A stretch of 64,000 nucleotides of DNA, from contig OX442317.1 of assembly GCA_949358305.1 (NCBI GenBank), positions 9,862,186-9,926,185 on the forward strand, written 5' to 3'. Both the position numbers and the translations under genes were made by a program. This DNA is from Strigamia acuminata. Lineage: Eukaryota > Arthropoda > Chilopoda > Geophilomorpha > Linotaeniidae. The notes beneath the pieces were generated by a model. That model did no database searches, was not told the origin of the DNA, and saw only the letters and a list, made by a program, of their open reading frames with translations. Below, piece by piece: positions 21,170 to 35,275 of the stretch (the first letter of the stretch is position 1; each line of letters starts with the position of its first letter).

Positions 21170-21840
21170 TTGACTATTTCCACAATTTCTCCTGACTGTG
21201 CTTGTGTTTGGTAGCCATAGAATAGCTAGCATCTTTGGCAACTGCAATCAAGTTAAATTATTTATTAATTTCAACTTCCTCATATTGTTTTTGATAATTT
21301 CAGCCAATGGCAGTGTTTTATGAAGTTAAAAAACTACGTGACTCTGGTATAAATTTGTTCCTGTGGCCCGACCTATCCAGATTTCCCGGTACTAAATTTC
21401 TTTCCAGTCCAGCACTGACCAAGGTAGTCACTTCATGATTGTTGAGAAGTCAAATACCTGTAGATCCTTGTCCAAGGTGAAGCGGCTAAACTGTGGTTTT
21501 GCTTTATGCTCTCCAAAAGGAGGAGTGATGCAGGCCTAATCTAGATTCGAATTGGAATGAACTCTTGTATAAATATATATAAATATATATTTTTTGTACA
21601 GTCTGGGTTTGGTTGGTCTGATTTCCCAAAATCCAACTGTTTACGAAACACATTATGGCGAAATATATATCACGATTTTCCCAATAGCAATTATAAAATT
21701 GCAAACAAAAAAAACTGCTCTTTTTAAATTAAAATATTTAATTAAATTTAAGAAATTGATTTTCAATCAGTCAAATTTCTTACATTTACTCTCCCGAACT
21801 CTATCCACTGCTGGCTACTAATGTTCTGGTGTAAATGCTG
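21170..21840. repeat. Dispersed repeat family B, copy 2
   Basis: It shares the 'tatttccacaatttctcctgactgtgcttgtg' end and the 'ccaaaaggaggagtgatgcaggcctaat' to 'tataaaattgcaaac' block with the other copies. A half-copy of the hAT-type MITE terminus (CCAGTCCAGCACTG) is embedded near 21408. Confidence 0.7.
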
Positions 21841-22265
21841 ATATAAAAGCGTAAGAAAGCAGGCATTATGTGAAGAGTTCTTACAACTCGATGTCACTCT
21901 TTAATTTAGACACAGAAAACATGTTCACTCTCATTTATTGAACTCGTCGTACATAACTGAATTCCAGAATATGTGTTGCCATGGTTAGCTTCCAAACAAT
22001 CACCAGCCATGGCACATTGTTACAACAATCGTATAATACTGTCAATTCTCACTTAATAGTTAATTTACAATCAGAATCTAACATTATGTTGTCGAAACGA
22101 AAAGAAATGCTATTTTCTGTTTATTTATTTGTTTTTATTTATTTGTCAACTCCCGGTTCAACTCGCGTGGTGTAGTGTAGTGTATTGCTGAGTGTTTGAG
22201 AAATGAAACGACGTAATTGGCTCTCTCTCGCTCCTAATCATTGCATTGCATTTGCTGATGTCATA

Positions 22266-22469
22266 TCACGTGATTGACGTACTGTGTCTATCATGTTGTG
22301 TGGTTGGTGGCTGTGTGGCCGGCGGGAGAGATGCTGGCGCCGGAGCATTTTCTTGTGGACTTTGAAGTCTCTGGCGTTTTTCAGGCAATGGGTTTGTTGG
22401 CTCTGCCTGCGATTTTGCCATTTTCTTTTTCCTCTTTCCTCTTCTAGATTTTTTTTTGCCCGGCGCCAT
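22266..22469 (-). CDS. Hypothetical basic/proline-rich small ORF
   Basis: A 67-codon frame from the ATG at 22469 begins MAPGKKKSRRGKRKKKMAK and continues with Pro/Gln/Thr-rich sequence. The lysine/arginine cluster would act as a nuclear or nucleolar signal. The composition is low in complexity and no family is recognised. A real gene or a fragment of one is possible but unproven. Confidence 0.3.
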   Translation of the reverse strand: MAPGKKKSRRGKRKKKMAKSQAEPTNPLPEKRQRLQSPQENAPAPASLPPATQPPTTQHDRHSTSIT

Positions 22470-22591
22470 TATACTAAAAATTCGAAATACCAGGTCCTTG
22501 ATTTTACCAAACAATGAGTAAAGCTGGTAAAATAATGTTACCACTTACTGTCTTTGCAATACATTTAGATTAAATCAGTATTAGTGACAGA

Positions 22592-22910
22592 AGAAAATTG
22601 AAGAAAATTGACTAAAATCTTTGAATTTTATAAGAAAATTGACTAAAATCTTTGAATTTTATAAGAAAATTGACTAAAATCTTTGAACTTTATAAGAAAA
22701 TTGACTAAAATCTTTGAACTTTATAAGAAAATTGACTAAAATCTTTGAACTTTATAAGAAAATTGACTAAAATATTTAAACTTTATAAGAAAATTGACTA
22801 AAATCTTTGAACTTTATAAGAAAATTGACTAAAATCTTTGAACTTTATAAGAAAATTGACTAAAATCTTTGAATTTTATAAGAAAATTGACTAAAATCTT
22901 TGAATATTAT
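22592..22910. repeat. Minisatellite, 31-bp unit, about 10 copies
   Basis: The unit reads roughly AAGAAAATTGACTAAAATCT followed by TTGAATTTTAT, repeated head to tail with rare substitutions (TTGAA[T/C]T; one ATATTTAAA variant). It directly abuts a family B copy. Confidence 0.9.
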
Positions 22911-22914
22911 TGAA

Positions 22915-23690
22915 TTCTCTTTTTTTTTATTCTTCTTTAAGAAAAATGCCACATTACTGATTATGATGTAACCATCAAAAAACACTATTGGAAACCCATT
23001 GGGTCATTTTGACCAGTCTAGCTGTTCTAATGTTAAACTAAAATATTTGTAAACCTTTAGAGAAGCTTTCACTTTTTTCAAAATAACTTTCTCCAGAGTT
23101 GCAAAAATCCTCATAAGATTAACGAATGCAAGAGAATTTTTTTGCGTTTGGAAAACAACAACATGGTGGAAAGTTGTTTTCGTTTCTTGTGTGTTCAGTT
23201 TGGTTAATACCCAACTTTTTATTGTCTCTTATTAGAATCCTTTTATCTCTTTGTCTTGATTATTTCCACAATTTCTCCTGACTGTTGGTTTTGCTTCATG
23301 CTCTCCAAAAGGAGGAGTGATGCAGGCCTAATCTTGATTCGAATTGGAATGAATAATTCTTGTATAGGAGCAGAACTAAATATATATTTTTTGTACAGTC
23401 TGGGTTTGGTTGGTCTAATTTCCCAAAAATCCAACTGTTGTGGAAAACCTCCGGTTTACAAAACACATTGTGGCGAAAAATCACGATTTTCCCAATAGCA
23501 GTTATAAAATTGCAAACAAAAATAACTTCTTGTTGCCCTATGCACATGGCTGAAAATCAGCAAAATTCATTTAAGATAGAGCATCCCTAGCTAAAGGAGA
23601 GCTCTGCTTAGCATAATGTTGGTATTGTACGACTGCACAATGCAGCATTTACCAATCAATTTGTCATGAATATTTATTTATTAATATCTC
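22915..23690. repeat. Dispersed repeat family B, copy 3
   Basis: Contains the 'aaaatgccac...gattatgatgtaa' block, the AACCCATTGGGTCATT block and the 3' TGGGTTTGGTTGGTC block in the family order. Confidence 0.7.
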
Positions 23691-23713
23691 CATTGATTTA
23701 AGATTACAGCCAA

Positions 23714-23908
23714 CTATTTGTAGTTGCTTCTGCTTGATGCTTTAAGTAATGAGGGACCTTTGTTTGTGCCAATTGTAAAATCTTTTAACTCCTGGTCTTC
23801 CAAGAAGTCAAGTCTCTGACGAACACGTTCCATAAATTTTGAATCGATTTTATCAAGTTTCCTGAATCGTCTGTCTTTAATCAGTTTATGCCTACGATTA
23901 TTGCTCAT
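23714..23908 (-). CDS. Hypothetical small basic protein (64 aa)
   Basis: The frame starts at an ATG (23908) and reads MSNNRRHKLIKDRRFRKLDK, followed by a charged, probably helical segment and a KASSRSNYK end. The composition is protein-like, without low-complexity bias, and it does not overlap another ORF. It lies between a family B repeat and an LTR remnant, and I do not recognise a homologue. It may be a genuine small gene, a terminal exon, or part of the decayed element at 24-24.9 kb. Confidence 0.35.
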   Translation of the reverse strand: MSNNRRHKLIKDRRFRKLDKIDSKFMERVRQRLDFLEDQELKDFTIGTNKGPSLLKASSRSNYK

Positions 23909-24059
23909 CGTAAACTGAGTTTTTAAAAGAAAAGAAACAGTGTAACGCTACCTTAGAATCCGAAAACCTAACCAAAGGGCAGGCCTAAAACGTTTGCCAA
24001 TGGCGGGACATGTATTGTACTGTGGCGTTATGGCTCTGGTTACTAAGCATAGAGTAAGG

Positions 24060-24900
24060 ATGGAACCATTACCTGAATTAATAGATATTTGGCCAAACTA
24101 AATGGAATTAGCAATATAATATATTTTTTATCGTTACCAGAAATTTTGAAGGCGGAATGTTTACCAACTATATAGCATGGTATTTTTTATTAAAATATTA
24201 GGATCAAAATCTAAATTTAGTTAAACTTCATTATCAAAATAAGTACTTTGTTAATATATCACTTTCAACCAGTATATATAACTTTAATAATTCAAAACTG
24301 TGAAACTTTCAATGTTATTAAATATTCAACTCTAAACTCTAACTAAAAAAAAAAAAAAAAAAAAAAAACTTTTCAACAATGAGTCACTCTTTTCTATCTT
24401 ATCAATTATTCTAATTATTTTGCAACTATTCAAAATTTTATAAGATTTTTATTCACTTTCTATGCAATTTTACGGGGTTTTAACTTTAATCTTCTAGTTG
24501 TTAGCAAAAATTGGCCAAATTCACACTTCTTTTCACTCATTTTACAAAACTTTTCAGCCAATTAATGGGTCTCAAATAGAAAAACCGCATCTCCACCACT
24601 TTGCTACGTGGCCCAGGGGTGAGAATGGACCACGTAATTAATAGCTTTGCATTTACTACAAAACAACTAACTGACTAAATGATATGACTCACTGTTTACT
24701 TAAAATAACATAAGGGTCTTTATTATATGAAATAATAATACTTTAATAAATAAGCATGAATAACACTTGATAAATTGGTTTTATAAATTTTGCTAAGTCA
24801 ATGAAAGGAAATGTTAATGATTCGTCCATTTATTTTACTTACTTGTTAATCTGCTTACCAAAATAAAAAATAATAAAAAAAAAAAAAAAAAAAAAACGAC
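24060..24900 (-). mobile_element. Remnant 5' end of a Gypsy element related to the 12-21 kb one
   Basis: A PBS-like block at 24585-24598 (the same 14 bases as in the complete element) sits three bases from a sequence starting TGCTACGTGGCC at 24602, resembling the LTR start TGTTACGTGGCT. The leader side keeps the splice-donor-like ATTCAG/GTAATGG (exon end 24073). The LTR cannot be followed to a clear second end and the internal genes are absent. Two poly(A) runs (24342-24368 and 24873-24896) lie inside. Confidence 0.6.
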
Positions 24901-25086
24901 GACACAAACTTTAGTTTCCCATGGCAATTCAATAGTTGTGATTTTTTGAGTTCTCTCTTCGCGTGTAATCTCAAACATTATTTTGATTTGCAAAAACTCT
25001 ACATTTTGTTCAAAATATTTTTGAAAATTGTAATTGTCAGTTATCAGTTATATTGTAGTTTGTGCAACCACGAACACAAGGTTGAC

Positions 25087-25417
25087 GGGTCACTACAAAA
25101 CAAGGGGTACACCCCAAATGGGGTACCCCATGGGGAATACCCCAAAGTCCTAAAAATAAACAATTTCAAAGTAATAATTACCAACCTATTTTAATTGATT
25201 TTAATTTTGATAGTAATTGTAAATTTATTCGGAATTTAGATCAGAGATTTCCCTAAAAACAATGCGTGCAAGTGCGCGAGATAAATACAGAAACAAACGA
25301 TACACTGCTAAAAATAAGGAGGAGAGATGTAAAAAGATGTAAAAGCAAAATAAGTAACACCTAAAATGGTGTTAAAATGTGTTTCTGGGAGGTGTACCCC
25401 TTGTTTTGTAGTGACCC
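25087..25417. mobile_element. MITE (331 bp) with 27-bp TIRs and 8-bp TSD
   Basis: The left end GGGTCACTACAAAACAAGGG is matched by its complement at the right end, and the inverted match continues to 27 bases. The direct octamer AGGTTGAC flanks both sides (25079-25086 and 25418-25425). An 8-bp duplication fits hAT or P-type elements, but the terminus differs from the hAT MITE at 4193. It has no ORF. Confidence 0.9.
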
Positions 25418-25469
25418 AGGTTGACGTCATTAGGCCTAAGCACTGATGTTTGCATCACGAACACAATAA

Positions 25470-26700
25470 ACCTAGGTTTGGGATATGATTTCTGAAGCCT
25501 GGTTTTTCTTTTCAAAGTAATCAGTGGCTCGGAGGATGGTCAAAGTTCTTGCTCTATTAATTGTAATCAATCTCAAATGCTCTTGGTTGGACTTCTGTGT
25601 GATTGTGAAAAATCTTTCATTAACCTTTTTCTGGATGACCCGTGGAGTGGTTCTTTTCGTCTTTGTTGGGGACGCCCCAAAGTGTTTCTGAATTTAAAAC
25701 AAATCAATTTGACGCCAAAACATGCAGTCGTTCTAGGTTAATTCTCTTTTTTTTATTCTTCATAAAAAAAAATGCCACATTGCTGATTATGATGTAAAGC
25801 ATCAAAAATCACTATTAGAAACCCATTGGGTCATTATGACCAGTCTAGCTGTTCTAGTGTTAAACTAAAATATTTGTAAACCTTTGACTTTCTCCAGAGT
25901 TGCAAAAATCCTCATAAGATTAACAAATGCAAGAAAATTTTTTTGGTTAATAACCAACTTTTTATTGTCTCTTATTGGAATCCTTTTATCTCTTTCTCTT
26001 GACTATTTCCACAATTTCTCCTGACTGTGCTTGTGTTGGGTAGCCGCAGAATAGCTAGTTAAATCAAGTTAAATTATTTATTCATTTCAACTTCTTCATA
26101 TTGTTTGTGATAATTTCAGCCAAAGGCAGAGTTTTATGAAGTTAAAAAACTCCATGACTCCGATTAGGAGCAAACACAGGTGGCCCGACCTATACAGTTT
26201 TCCCAGTACTAAATTTCTTTCCAGTCCAGCACTGACCAAGATAGTCACATCATGATTGTTGGGAACTCAAATACCTGTAGATCCTTGTCCAAGGTGAAGC
26301 GGCTAAGCTGTTGGTTTTGCTTCATGCTCTCCAAAAGGAGGAGTGATGCATCAGGCCTAATCTTGATTCGAATTGGAATGAACTCTTGTATAAATATATA
26401 TAAATATATATTTTTCGTTCAGTCTGGGTTTGGTTGGTCTGATTTCCCAAAATCCAACTGTTTACAAAACACATTATGGCGAAATATATATCACGATTTT
26501 CCCAATAGCAATTATAAAATTGCAAACAAAAAGAACTGCTCTTTTTAAATTAAAATATTTAATTAAATTTAAGAAATGGATTATCAATCAGTCAAATTTC
26601 TTACATTTACTCTGCCGAACTCGATCCACTGATGGCTACTAATGTCCTGGTGTAAATGTTGACATAAAAACGTAAGAAAGCAGGCATTATATTGTGGTGT
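25470..26700. repeat. Dispersed repeat family B, copy 4
   Basis: The longest copy of the family, with all landmarks from 'tggctcggaggatggtcaa' to the TATAAAATTGCAAAC block. A half hAT-MITE terminus lies near 26225. The right end joins the block duplicated at 7915-8140. Confidence 0.7.
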
Positions 26701-26724
26701 GTAATGGAAGTTTGAACCAGCTAC

Positions 26725-28250
26725 ATTCTGTTTTGGCCATTTATACAAATGCCTATAAAAAAAAATAATAGAGAATGACAAAAAAAAGTGCGAAATAAAG
26801 ACCAAAAAGCACATGCTGTACAGTAGTACATACAGTATATAGTTTTGCGGCTTTTAAGTTATTAGATGAAATTTCGACCCAAACAAATTCTTTTTTCATT
26901 TTACACATTTTTTTAATCTCTTTTTAATTCGAACTCGAAGTTGTTCTGTACATTTGTAATCGTCTTTCGACAGACAAGCAACAAAGTGTCCTGGACGTAT
27001 TCAAATTTTAAAAGAATTGGACGCCGCAACACACTCCAAGTCTCCAATAGCGAAATAATAGTTATTTCATCCTATGCTCGTGGCCCCCAGTGCTGGACTG
27101 GCCCGTAGCCCGTTCTTAGCCCACCGTAGCCTGGGAGGAGTGCGCTAACAACAGCATTCATTCGATTTCTGCATTTCAATGTGCATCAGTTGTTTGAACA
27201 GCATTCAGAATTCATTGAACCAACCCTTGATGAGATAACTTATTAGTTATTACGTTTTCGTATTGATATAATCCACTCAGGAGAGAGGCAGAGGTTTTTA
27301 CATATGATTTGCAATGCTATGACTTGCTACTGTTTCTTTTTTTTAATATAGGTTTTCCATGTGTTTTAAAATTGGAAATTAATTAAATATTAGCGAGAAA
27401 AATATATACAATTGCATTCATTTATGTTTTCTGAACTTTACCGTATTTAATTTCGTGCTAAAAGACATGCCAGCATCTGCTTTCAAGTTTTGTCCATTGT
27501 ATTTAGCATTGCATTGTTTGAGACTTACTTGACAGTCGAATTTTCCACCCAGCGATCCAATTTTCGTTTTATACATATCCATAATCTTTTGGTCGTTCAA
27601 CAGCAGAGGTTGTGCATGTGCATTTTATGACGATGCCACAAATACAAACAATACGATACGCTAAACAATCATCGGTCACGTGACTCGATCAGCACGAGGC
27701 GAGGTGAACAGCTATACTCTTTTCACACTCAAGAGTGACCCTGGAAGCTGGGCTCCCATTGGCCGAGCCATTTAACTTGTGTAGCAGTAGTTTCATTGCA
27801 GTTCTAAGTAGGCCAATGGGAGCCCAGCTTCCAGGGTCACTCTTGAGTGTGGAAAGAGTATAGATTCTAGATTTGGGTGGCCCGCTGGGTTTGTGTGCTG
27901 ACGCTCCCCTGGGTCTATTTCAAAGTTTTGTCTGTCTTGGTGTATGGTGTTGTGTGTCCTTCGCATATTTTAGTCGAAGCAAATGCATGTTCGTCCTGAA
28001 AACGGCAATTTTTAGGCAGGAAACGTAGTTTTATACACACAATCAGAATTTTAGACCAAGAAAATGAAGTTTTATGTTTGTGCTGTGTTTTTTAAACAGT
28101 AAATTCAAATTACGTGGAAAATTTGTCGTGTCACAAGAAAAAATTCAATCTTTGAACCAAAAAATGCATCCAAATGCACAAAAATAGCTCATTTTACGCC
28201 AAAAAAATGCATTTTTAAAAACAGATAATTTTATTCAAACAACATTTTCA
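26725..28250. other. Non-coding flank of snurportin-1, partly duplicated at 7.9-9.4 kb
   Basis: It contains the second copy of the collinear duplication, a half hAT-MITE (near 27087), a hairpin MITE at 27715-27860 and a doubtful 60-codon minus frame at 27418-27600 starting from a TTG. No gene is supported. Confidence 0.5.
27715..27860. mobile_element. Hairpin MITE (146 bp), TA target, TACTC termini
   Basis: About 50-base inverted repeats with one or two mismatches face each other across a ~45-bp spacer. The outer ends are TACTCTTTTCACACTC and its complement, flanked by TA on each side. The long arms end in CTCCCATTGGCC and its complement. The termini resemble the elements at 58952 and 60600. 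No coding capacity. Confidence 0.85.
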
Positions 28251-28257
28251 AAACAAA

Positions 28258-29211
28258 TCACAAATCCATTTTTGCTAATTTCGATTTTTTTTCTCTGAGT
28301 TTAGTCATTTGCTCGAAATCCGCAGGTCGCGCTGCCATATATTTCTCCATCACTTCGACATTCAAAACCTCCGGTAGCATGTACGCTTTGAGCCAATTCA
28401 CCAATGGCGTGGACCCACAGGTGTAGTGAGTTTCCTTATGGTAAAACAAAATGCCATCCAAATCGACTTCAAACTGCGCAGCCGCACACATCACGCGATG
28501 CAATTCCGAAGCCGAGTATCGAAAATACTGCAACGGAACAAACCTGAACTGATTAGTCGATGTTATCTGAGAAATCTCGGGTATTTCCGACAACTTATCA
28601 TTGAGCCAATAAAACCGGAACTCGGTCTCGGAATCGGTCACCGGATTTCCCTTCCAACACTTAACATCGAGAACATAAAACGTGCGCTCGATCTCGCTGA
28701 AAACGCAATCCAAACTCGTGTATCCGTATCCTCCCTTCATCTGTTTTCGCTTACTCCCGCCTGGAAGATGCGAGGAAAACTGTTTCAGAAAATATCCGCC
28801 TCGAGTATGGGCGCTCGTTTGGCCCCGATTGGTCGTGACCAGGCATCGACGACCGACCGGACAGAGCATGAAATACCAATTCTCGGCCAAATCAGTCGGA
28901 ACTTCGACCAGCCATTCCGATAACATTAACCGGTCGCGTTTTATCTTTTTTTTCGTTTGTTTCGATTGTTTCCATTGCATCGGTTCTTCTTCTTCCTTCT
29001 CCTCTTCCTCTTCATTAACATTTCGTCTTGTGTTCACCAATTTGTCTCGACGTCGTTTCTGTTCTTCTAAAAGTCGTTCCCGTCTCGTTTGTTGGTCCGA
29101 ATTTTTGTGTTTGACTTTGTATTGAGAGAATCGCGGGTGAGGTGCGTGCGGGTTGTTAGGTGTTTGCGTCACTTGGAAACTCGTTGCCATTGCTTCTGTC
29201 AGGGCGTCCAT
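28258..29211 (-). CDS. SNUPN: Snurportin-1 (U snRNP import adaptor)
   Basis: The 317-residue, single-exon protein binds the trimethylguanosine cap of spliceosomal U snRNPs and brings them to importin-beta. I start it at the ATG at 29211 (MDALTEAMATSFQV), which aligns with the vertebrate start. The frame is open 32 codons further upstream, but that extension has no counterpart. The N-terminal importin-beta-binding segment lies at about 22-62 (HPRFSQYK, then RRERLLEEQKRRRD, NTRRN). An acidic Glu run follows. The cap-binding domain starts near LMLSEWLVEVP and includes CPVGRRCLV, YVLDVKCWKG and FRFYWLNDKL. The end has HYTCGSTPLVNWL, a region that should help hold the cap. The family is shorter here at the C terminus than in human (~360 aa). 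A truncated copy of the 3' end lies at 9384-9600. Confidence 0.95.
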   Translation of the reverse strand: MDALTEAMATSFQVTQTPNNPHAPHPRFSQYKVKHKNSDQQTRRERLLEEQKRRRDKLVNTRRNVNEEEEEKEEEEPMQWKQSKQTKKKIKRDRLMLSEWLVEVPTDLAENWYFMLCPVGRRCLVTTNRGQTSAHTRGGYFLKQFSSHLPGGSKRKQMKGGYGYTSLDCVFSEIERTFYVLDVKCWKGNPVTDSETEFRFYWLNDKLSEIPEISQITSTNQFRFVPLQYFRYSASELHRVMCAAAQFEVDLDGILFYHKETHYTCGSTPLVNWLKAYMLPEVLNVEVMEKYMAARPADFEQMTKLREKKSKLAKMDL

Positions 29212-29309
29212 CTTGTTTGTTGAAAGGAAATCTTTCGTAATGCTGTTAAAATGACACAAACGTCTATTTATACTGGAAAATAAAGCCATACAACGTTCGT
29301 ACGACATTC

Positions 29310-30085
29310 TAAAATCGGCGCAACGTTAAAACGTTTTCCATATTAAAAATTGGGAAAGAAAATGAATAAAAAATACAATTACAGCTGGCGAATAGTGTAA
29401 ACTTCAAATTTTTATTATTCGTTTAAATGAATTCAGTCGTTTTAGCTGATAAATTAAGTAATTTAATTAAGTATAAAAAACTTGAAAATTTAAACCACTC
29501 AACAGTTGAATAATTTTTTCATTGGAATTAGCAGTTAGCACCACCTTGAGCCACATTCAAACATGGCCGAATTCAGTAAAATTTATATTTACATAAAGAT
29601 TCAGCACTCTAATTAATTCGACACGTTGCAATTTACATGCCAGAAAATTCCCAACCCACAAAAACATCAATTTTTCTTATAAATAAATAAATTTAAAACA
29701 AAAAATCACACTTAAAGCGCATGCGCGTGAAATAAATTAATCCGAAAATATTTATATTTTTATTAAATATTTATTGGTGGAGCTTCGAGTTAATTCGAGA
29801 AACAAAATGGCCGACAGTTTCGTGGCATGTAAACGGGCGACGGTGAAATCGCAATGTCAAAAATAAATATATTCCAAGAAAAAATAAAATAACTATCAAG
29901 GCCGGTAGTGCACGCTCTACGTTTAATCGTATTCGTGACTGCTTTCTTGACTGTCTTGGGTAATTTGTTTACGGATTTTACTGACGCCGTCCAAGGTGCC
30001 ACCCTCAGTCAAACTATGGAAAAATGCGAAAAATTAATCCTTTAATTTTTTTTTTTAAATTTTATATATATATATATTTTTTAGA
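29310..30085. other. Intergenic, no gene seen
   Basis: AT-rich sequence between the snurportin start and the GPR107-like stop codon. It should hold the snurportin promoter and the GPR107-like 3'UTR. No ORF is supported. A TA-repeat (30062-30080) lies just downstream of the stop. Confidence 0.5.
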
Positions 30086-33133
<3,048 letters not shown>

Positions 33134-33459
33134 CTCAGTGACAAGCGATCAGCGCCATTACTTTTCGGCGATAAAAAAATCAAACGAATGGAGTAAATAC
33201 CAAACACTAGATTTTTATTCCGACCATTTGTGTCGTAATTACTACACAACTATACATTTAACAAAATAAAATCCAAAAAATTAAAAATACCAAAACTCAT
33301 TTAGGGCCTTTCAAGCACAAGGCCTTGGTGAAAATAAAGGCGGGAGATACAAAAACAAACTTTGCTAAGCAACACATAATAACGCGCGTGTTTCACTTGG
33401 AAATATTCTTTTATTCAATCTCAAGGCAGAATATTGCGTGCACAATCGGTGGTGGAATT
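33134..33459. promoter_or_regulatory. Divergent promoter of GPR107-like and MPC1
   Basis: The two start codons point away from each other and are 326 bp apart, so both promoters must share this space unless untranslated first exons lie elsewhere. Most of it from ~33185 onward is the segment also present at 5310-5590. No TATA box is obvious. Confidence 0.6.
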
Positions 33460-34118
33460 ATGGCAGCTTCGATCAAACAGGCGATGAATCAACTAAAAAG
33501 CCCCGAATTTAGATCCTACTTAGCGAGGTGAACGAATTTCACATTTTTCATTGCGAAAATTAAAAATTCCAACACATTTTTTGTGTTCCATTCCTCAAAA
33601 TAAGCCTAAAATTCAATTTATTTTTATTTATTTATTTCAAATGTTAATTTTTTCGACATTTGCGGCTATAGCACGGTAAGAAAAGAATTCAATGCCCGCA
33701 CGCAATTTCTTTCGTAAATATTTTCTTTTTATTTTAGCATTTCTGGGGCCCTGTTGCCAACTGGGGCATTCCTCTAGCGGCAATCACAGACATCGCTACG
33801 AAAGATGCGAGTGTCATCAGTGGCAATATGACTTGCGGTTTGTATTTAAGTGTGGCCAAAAGTAATAATAACTTTTTAAGTTTGTGTGTTCAGCCTTGTT
33901 GATCTATTCGGCCTTGTTCATGCGATTTGCCGTGCGTGTACAGCCGCGCAATATGTTACTATTTGCTTGCCACGTCACCAATGAATGTGCGCAGTGTATT
34001 CAGGGCTTCCGATTTGTCAAGTTTCAGTACGTTTATTAAACTCAAAATTTAAAATTTATCAAATATATTGAATATTGATTTTTTTTTCTTTTTTAGCTAC
34101 GGCGGCTCTGATGCTTGA
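33460..34118 (+). CDS. MPC1: Mitochondrial pyruvate carrier 1, 4 exons, with a frame problem
   Basis: MPC1 pairs with MPC2 in the inner mitochondrial membrane to import pyruvate. Exons: 33460-33527 ([20 protein letters not shown]...), 33738-33837 ([20 protein letters not shown]..., ISGNMTC), 33894-34026 ([28 protein letters not shown]) and 34097-34118 (YGGSDA, stop). The [10 protein letters not shown] and [12 protein letters not shown] blocks are diagnostic, and the length (~107 aa) fits the family. Exon joins 2-3 and 3-4 keep frame. The join 1-2 does not. Exon 1 ends after two bases of a codon (GCG AG, before GTGAAC) while the conserved exon 2 frame starts exactly at its acceptor, and the usual Ser-Thr before HFWG is missing. 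Either the gene is damaged by a few-base deletion here, or the sequence or splice prediction is off. Confidence 0.88.
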
Positions 34119-34900
34119 ATTGGATCAATTTTAGAAGAATTATTATTTCTGTTGGCCAATGTCATTTTTGTTTGAGTTGAAACTTTATTGTAAGTCTTGA
34201 GTTTACTGAACTGATAAAAATCTACATTTTGTACAAAATTGTATTCCAAAGAAAGTAATAAATTTAAAAAAGAGACCATTTTTCCAATTTCTCGTCCATG
34301 AGATTCCAGTTCAGTTTTCAATTCACAACTCGACTGGACCCGAGTACAACATGCCATCACCAGATGTCGACAAGCGTGAAAAATATCTCTACAAACAGAC
34401 CGGCACTTAAGCGGATGAGGACAGCGTGCTCCTCGTCGTACCTCCTGTGTTCACATTTTATCATCATCACAAGGTTTAAGAATGACTAAAGCTTAAACAG
34501 ATTGAAAACGATCAAAAAGCGTTGTAACTTTGAATTTTTCGTTTGTTTTGCTCTGTATTTCGCCGTGTGTGACTCGATTTTTTAAAAAGCATTAGTCATT
34601 CCTGGTTACGAAGCAGGCTGTCCGCATCCGCTACAGACGAGCACCCAATTTTGAACTACAAATCGTCGAGTCGAGTTAACAAACAAAATCAATTCTTACA
34701 AACTTTAATTCTTGACGAAGGCGGAATGGTGGATTAGACTTCCAAGTGCAGGAGAGCAAGCGATGGGTACACGGTACAAAAACTCGATTTAAATTATTGC
34801 AATTTTCCAATTTTTTCCAAAACCCAAAAAAAGCAAAATGGCCCCCAAACTTAAAAAAATAAATGAAAACTCTTTATTTCCATTGCAGCGAGTGCATCGA
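34119..34900. other. Region between MPC1 and importin-alpha exons
   Basis: It should contain the 5' part of the importin-alpha gene (importin-beta-binding domain), but I found no basic IBB-like exon. A 3' splice-site-like stretch (TTTATTTCCATTGCAG) ends at 34888. Downstream of it the conserved frame is interrupted by stops before the acidic segment at 34955. Confidence 0.4.
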
Positions 34901-34930
34901 ACCGTAACCGGATTTTAGTGGCGAATCTTC

Positions 34931-35275
34931 ATGCTCTCATCCACAGAAGCCAAAATGCCACAAGCAGAAGAAGAACTCGACGACTTATCACTCGACGACA
35001 CGAATATACAGTCGACGGACGACGAAGAAGAGGTTCAATCGCACATGAACTCCAAAATAACCCTAAAGGTTAAAAAAAAATCTCATTTATTCGAAGGTAA
35101 ATGCCCTTTCATTATCTGAAATTATGAACCAATTGAATTCGGACGACGCCAACGTTCAGCTGGAAACGACTCGCCATGTTCGGGAAATGCTGCGCGGAAG
35201 CGAGCCCCCGATCGACGCCATCATCAATGGCGGAATCGTTCCAAAATTGGTCGAATTGCTGAATTGTCATGACAA
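34931..35275 (+). pseudogene. Importin-alpha piece 1: acidic linker and ARM 1
   Basis: The 5' part reads MPQAEEELDDLSLDDTNIQS, an acidic linker like those between the IBB and ARM 1. The 3' part reads LSLSEIMNQLNSDDANVQLE, then REMLRGSEPPIDAIINGGIV and PKLVELLNCHD, a clear first ARM repeat. The two parts are in different frames, separated by a run of nine A at 35072-35080. Changing the run by one base would put them in frame, so this looks like a homopolymer frameshift. Alternatively a 28-bp intron would be needed, which is too short. The donor is at 35276 (GTAAAT). Confidence 0.8.

Noticed and set aside
27418-27600. 60-codon minus-strand frame
   Set aside because: Starts from TTG without an acceptor. 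Composition is plausible but no partner exon or family was found.
28426-29125. Plus-strand ORFs of 165 and 147 codons
   Set aside because: Antisense to snurportin-1, which is supported by strong family motifs.
34298-34489. 63-codon plus-strand ORF as importin-alpha first exon
   Set aside because: Right strand and position, but no IBB-type basic cluster. The alternative frame MPSPDVDKREKYLYKQT stops soon after.
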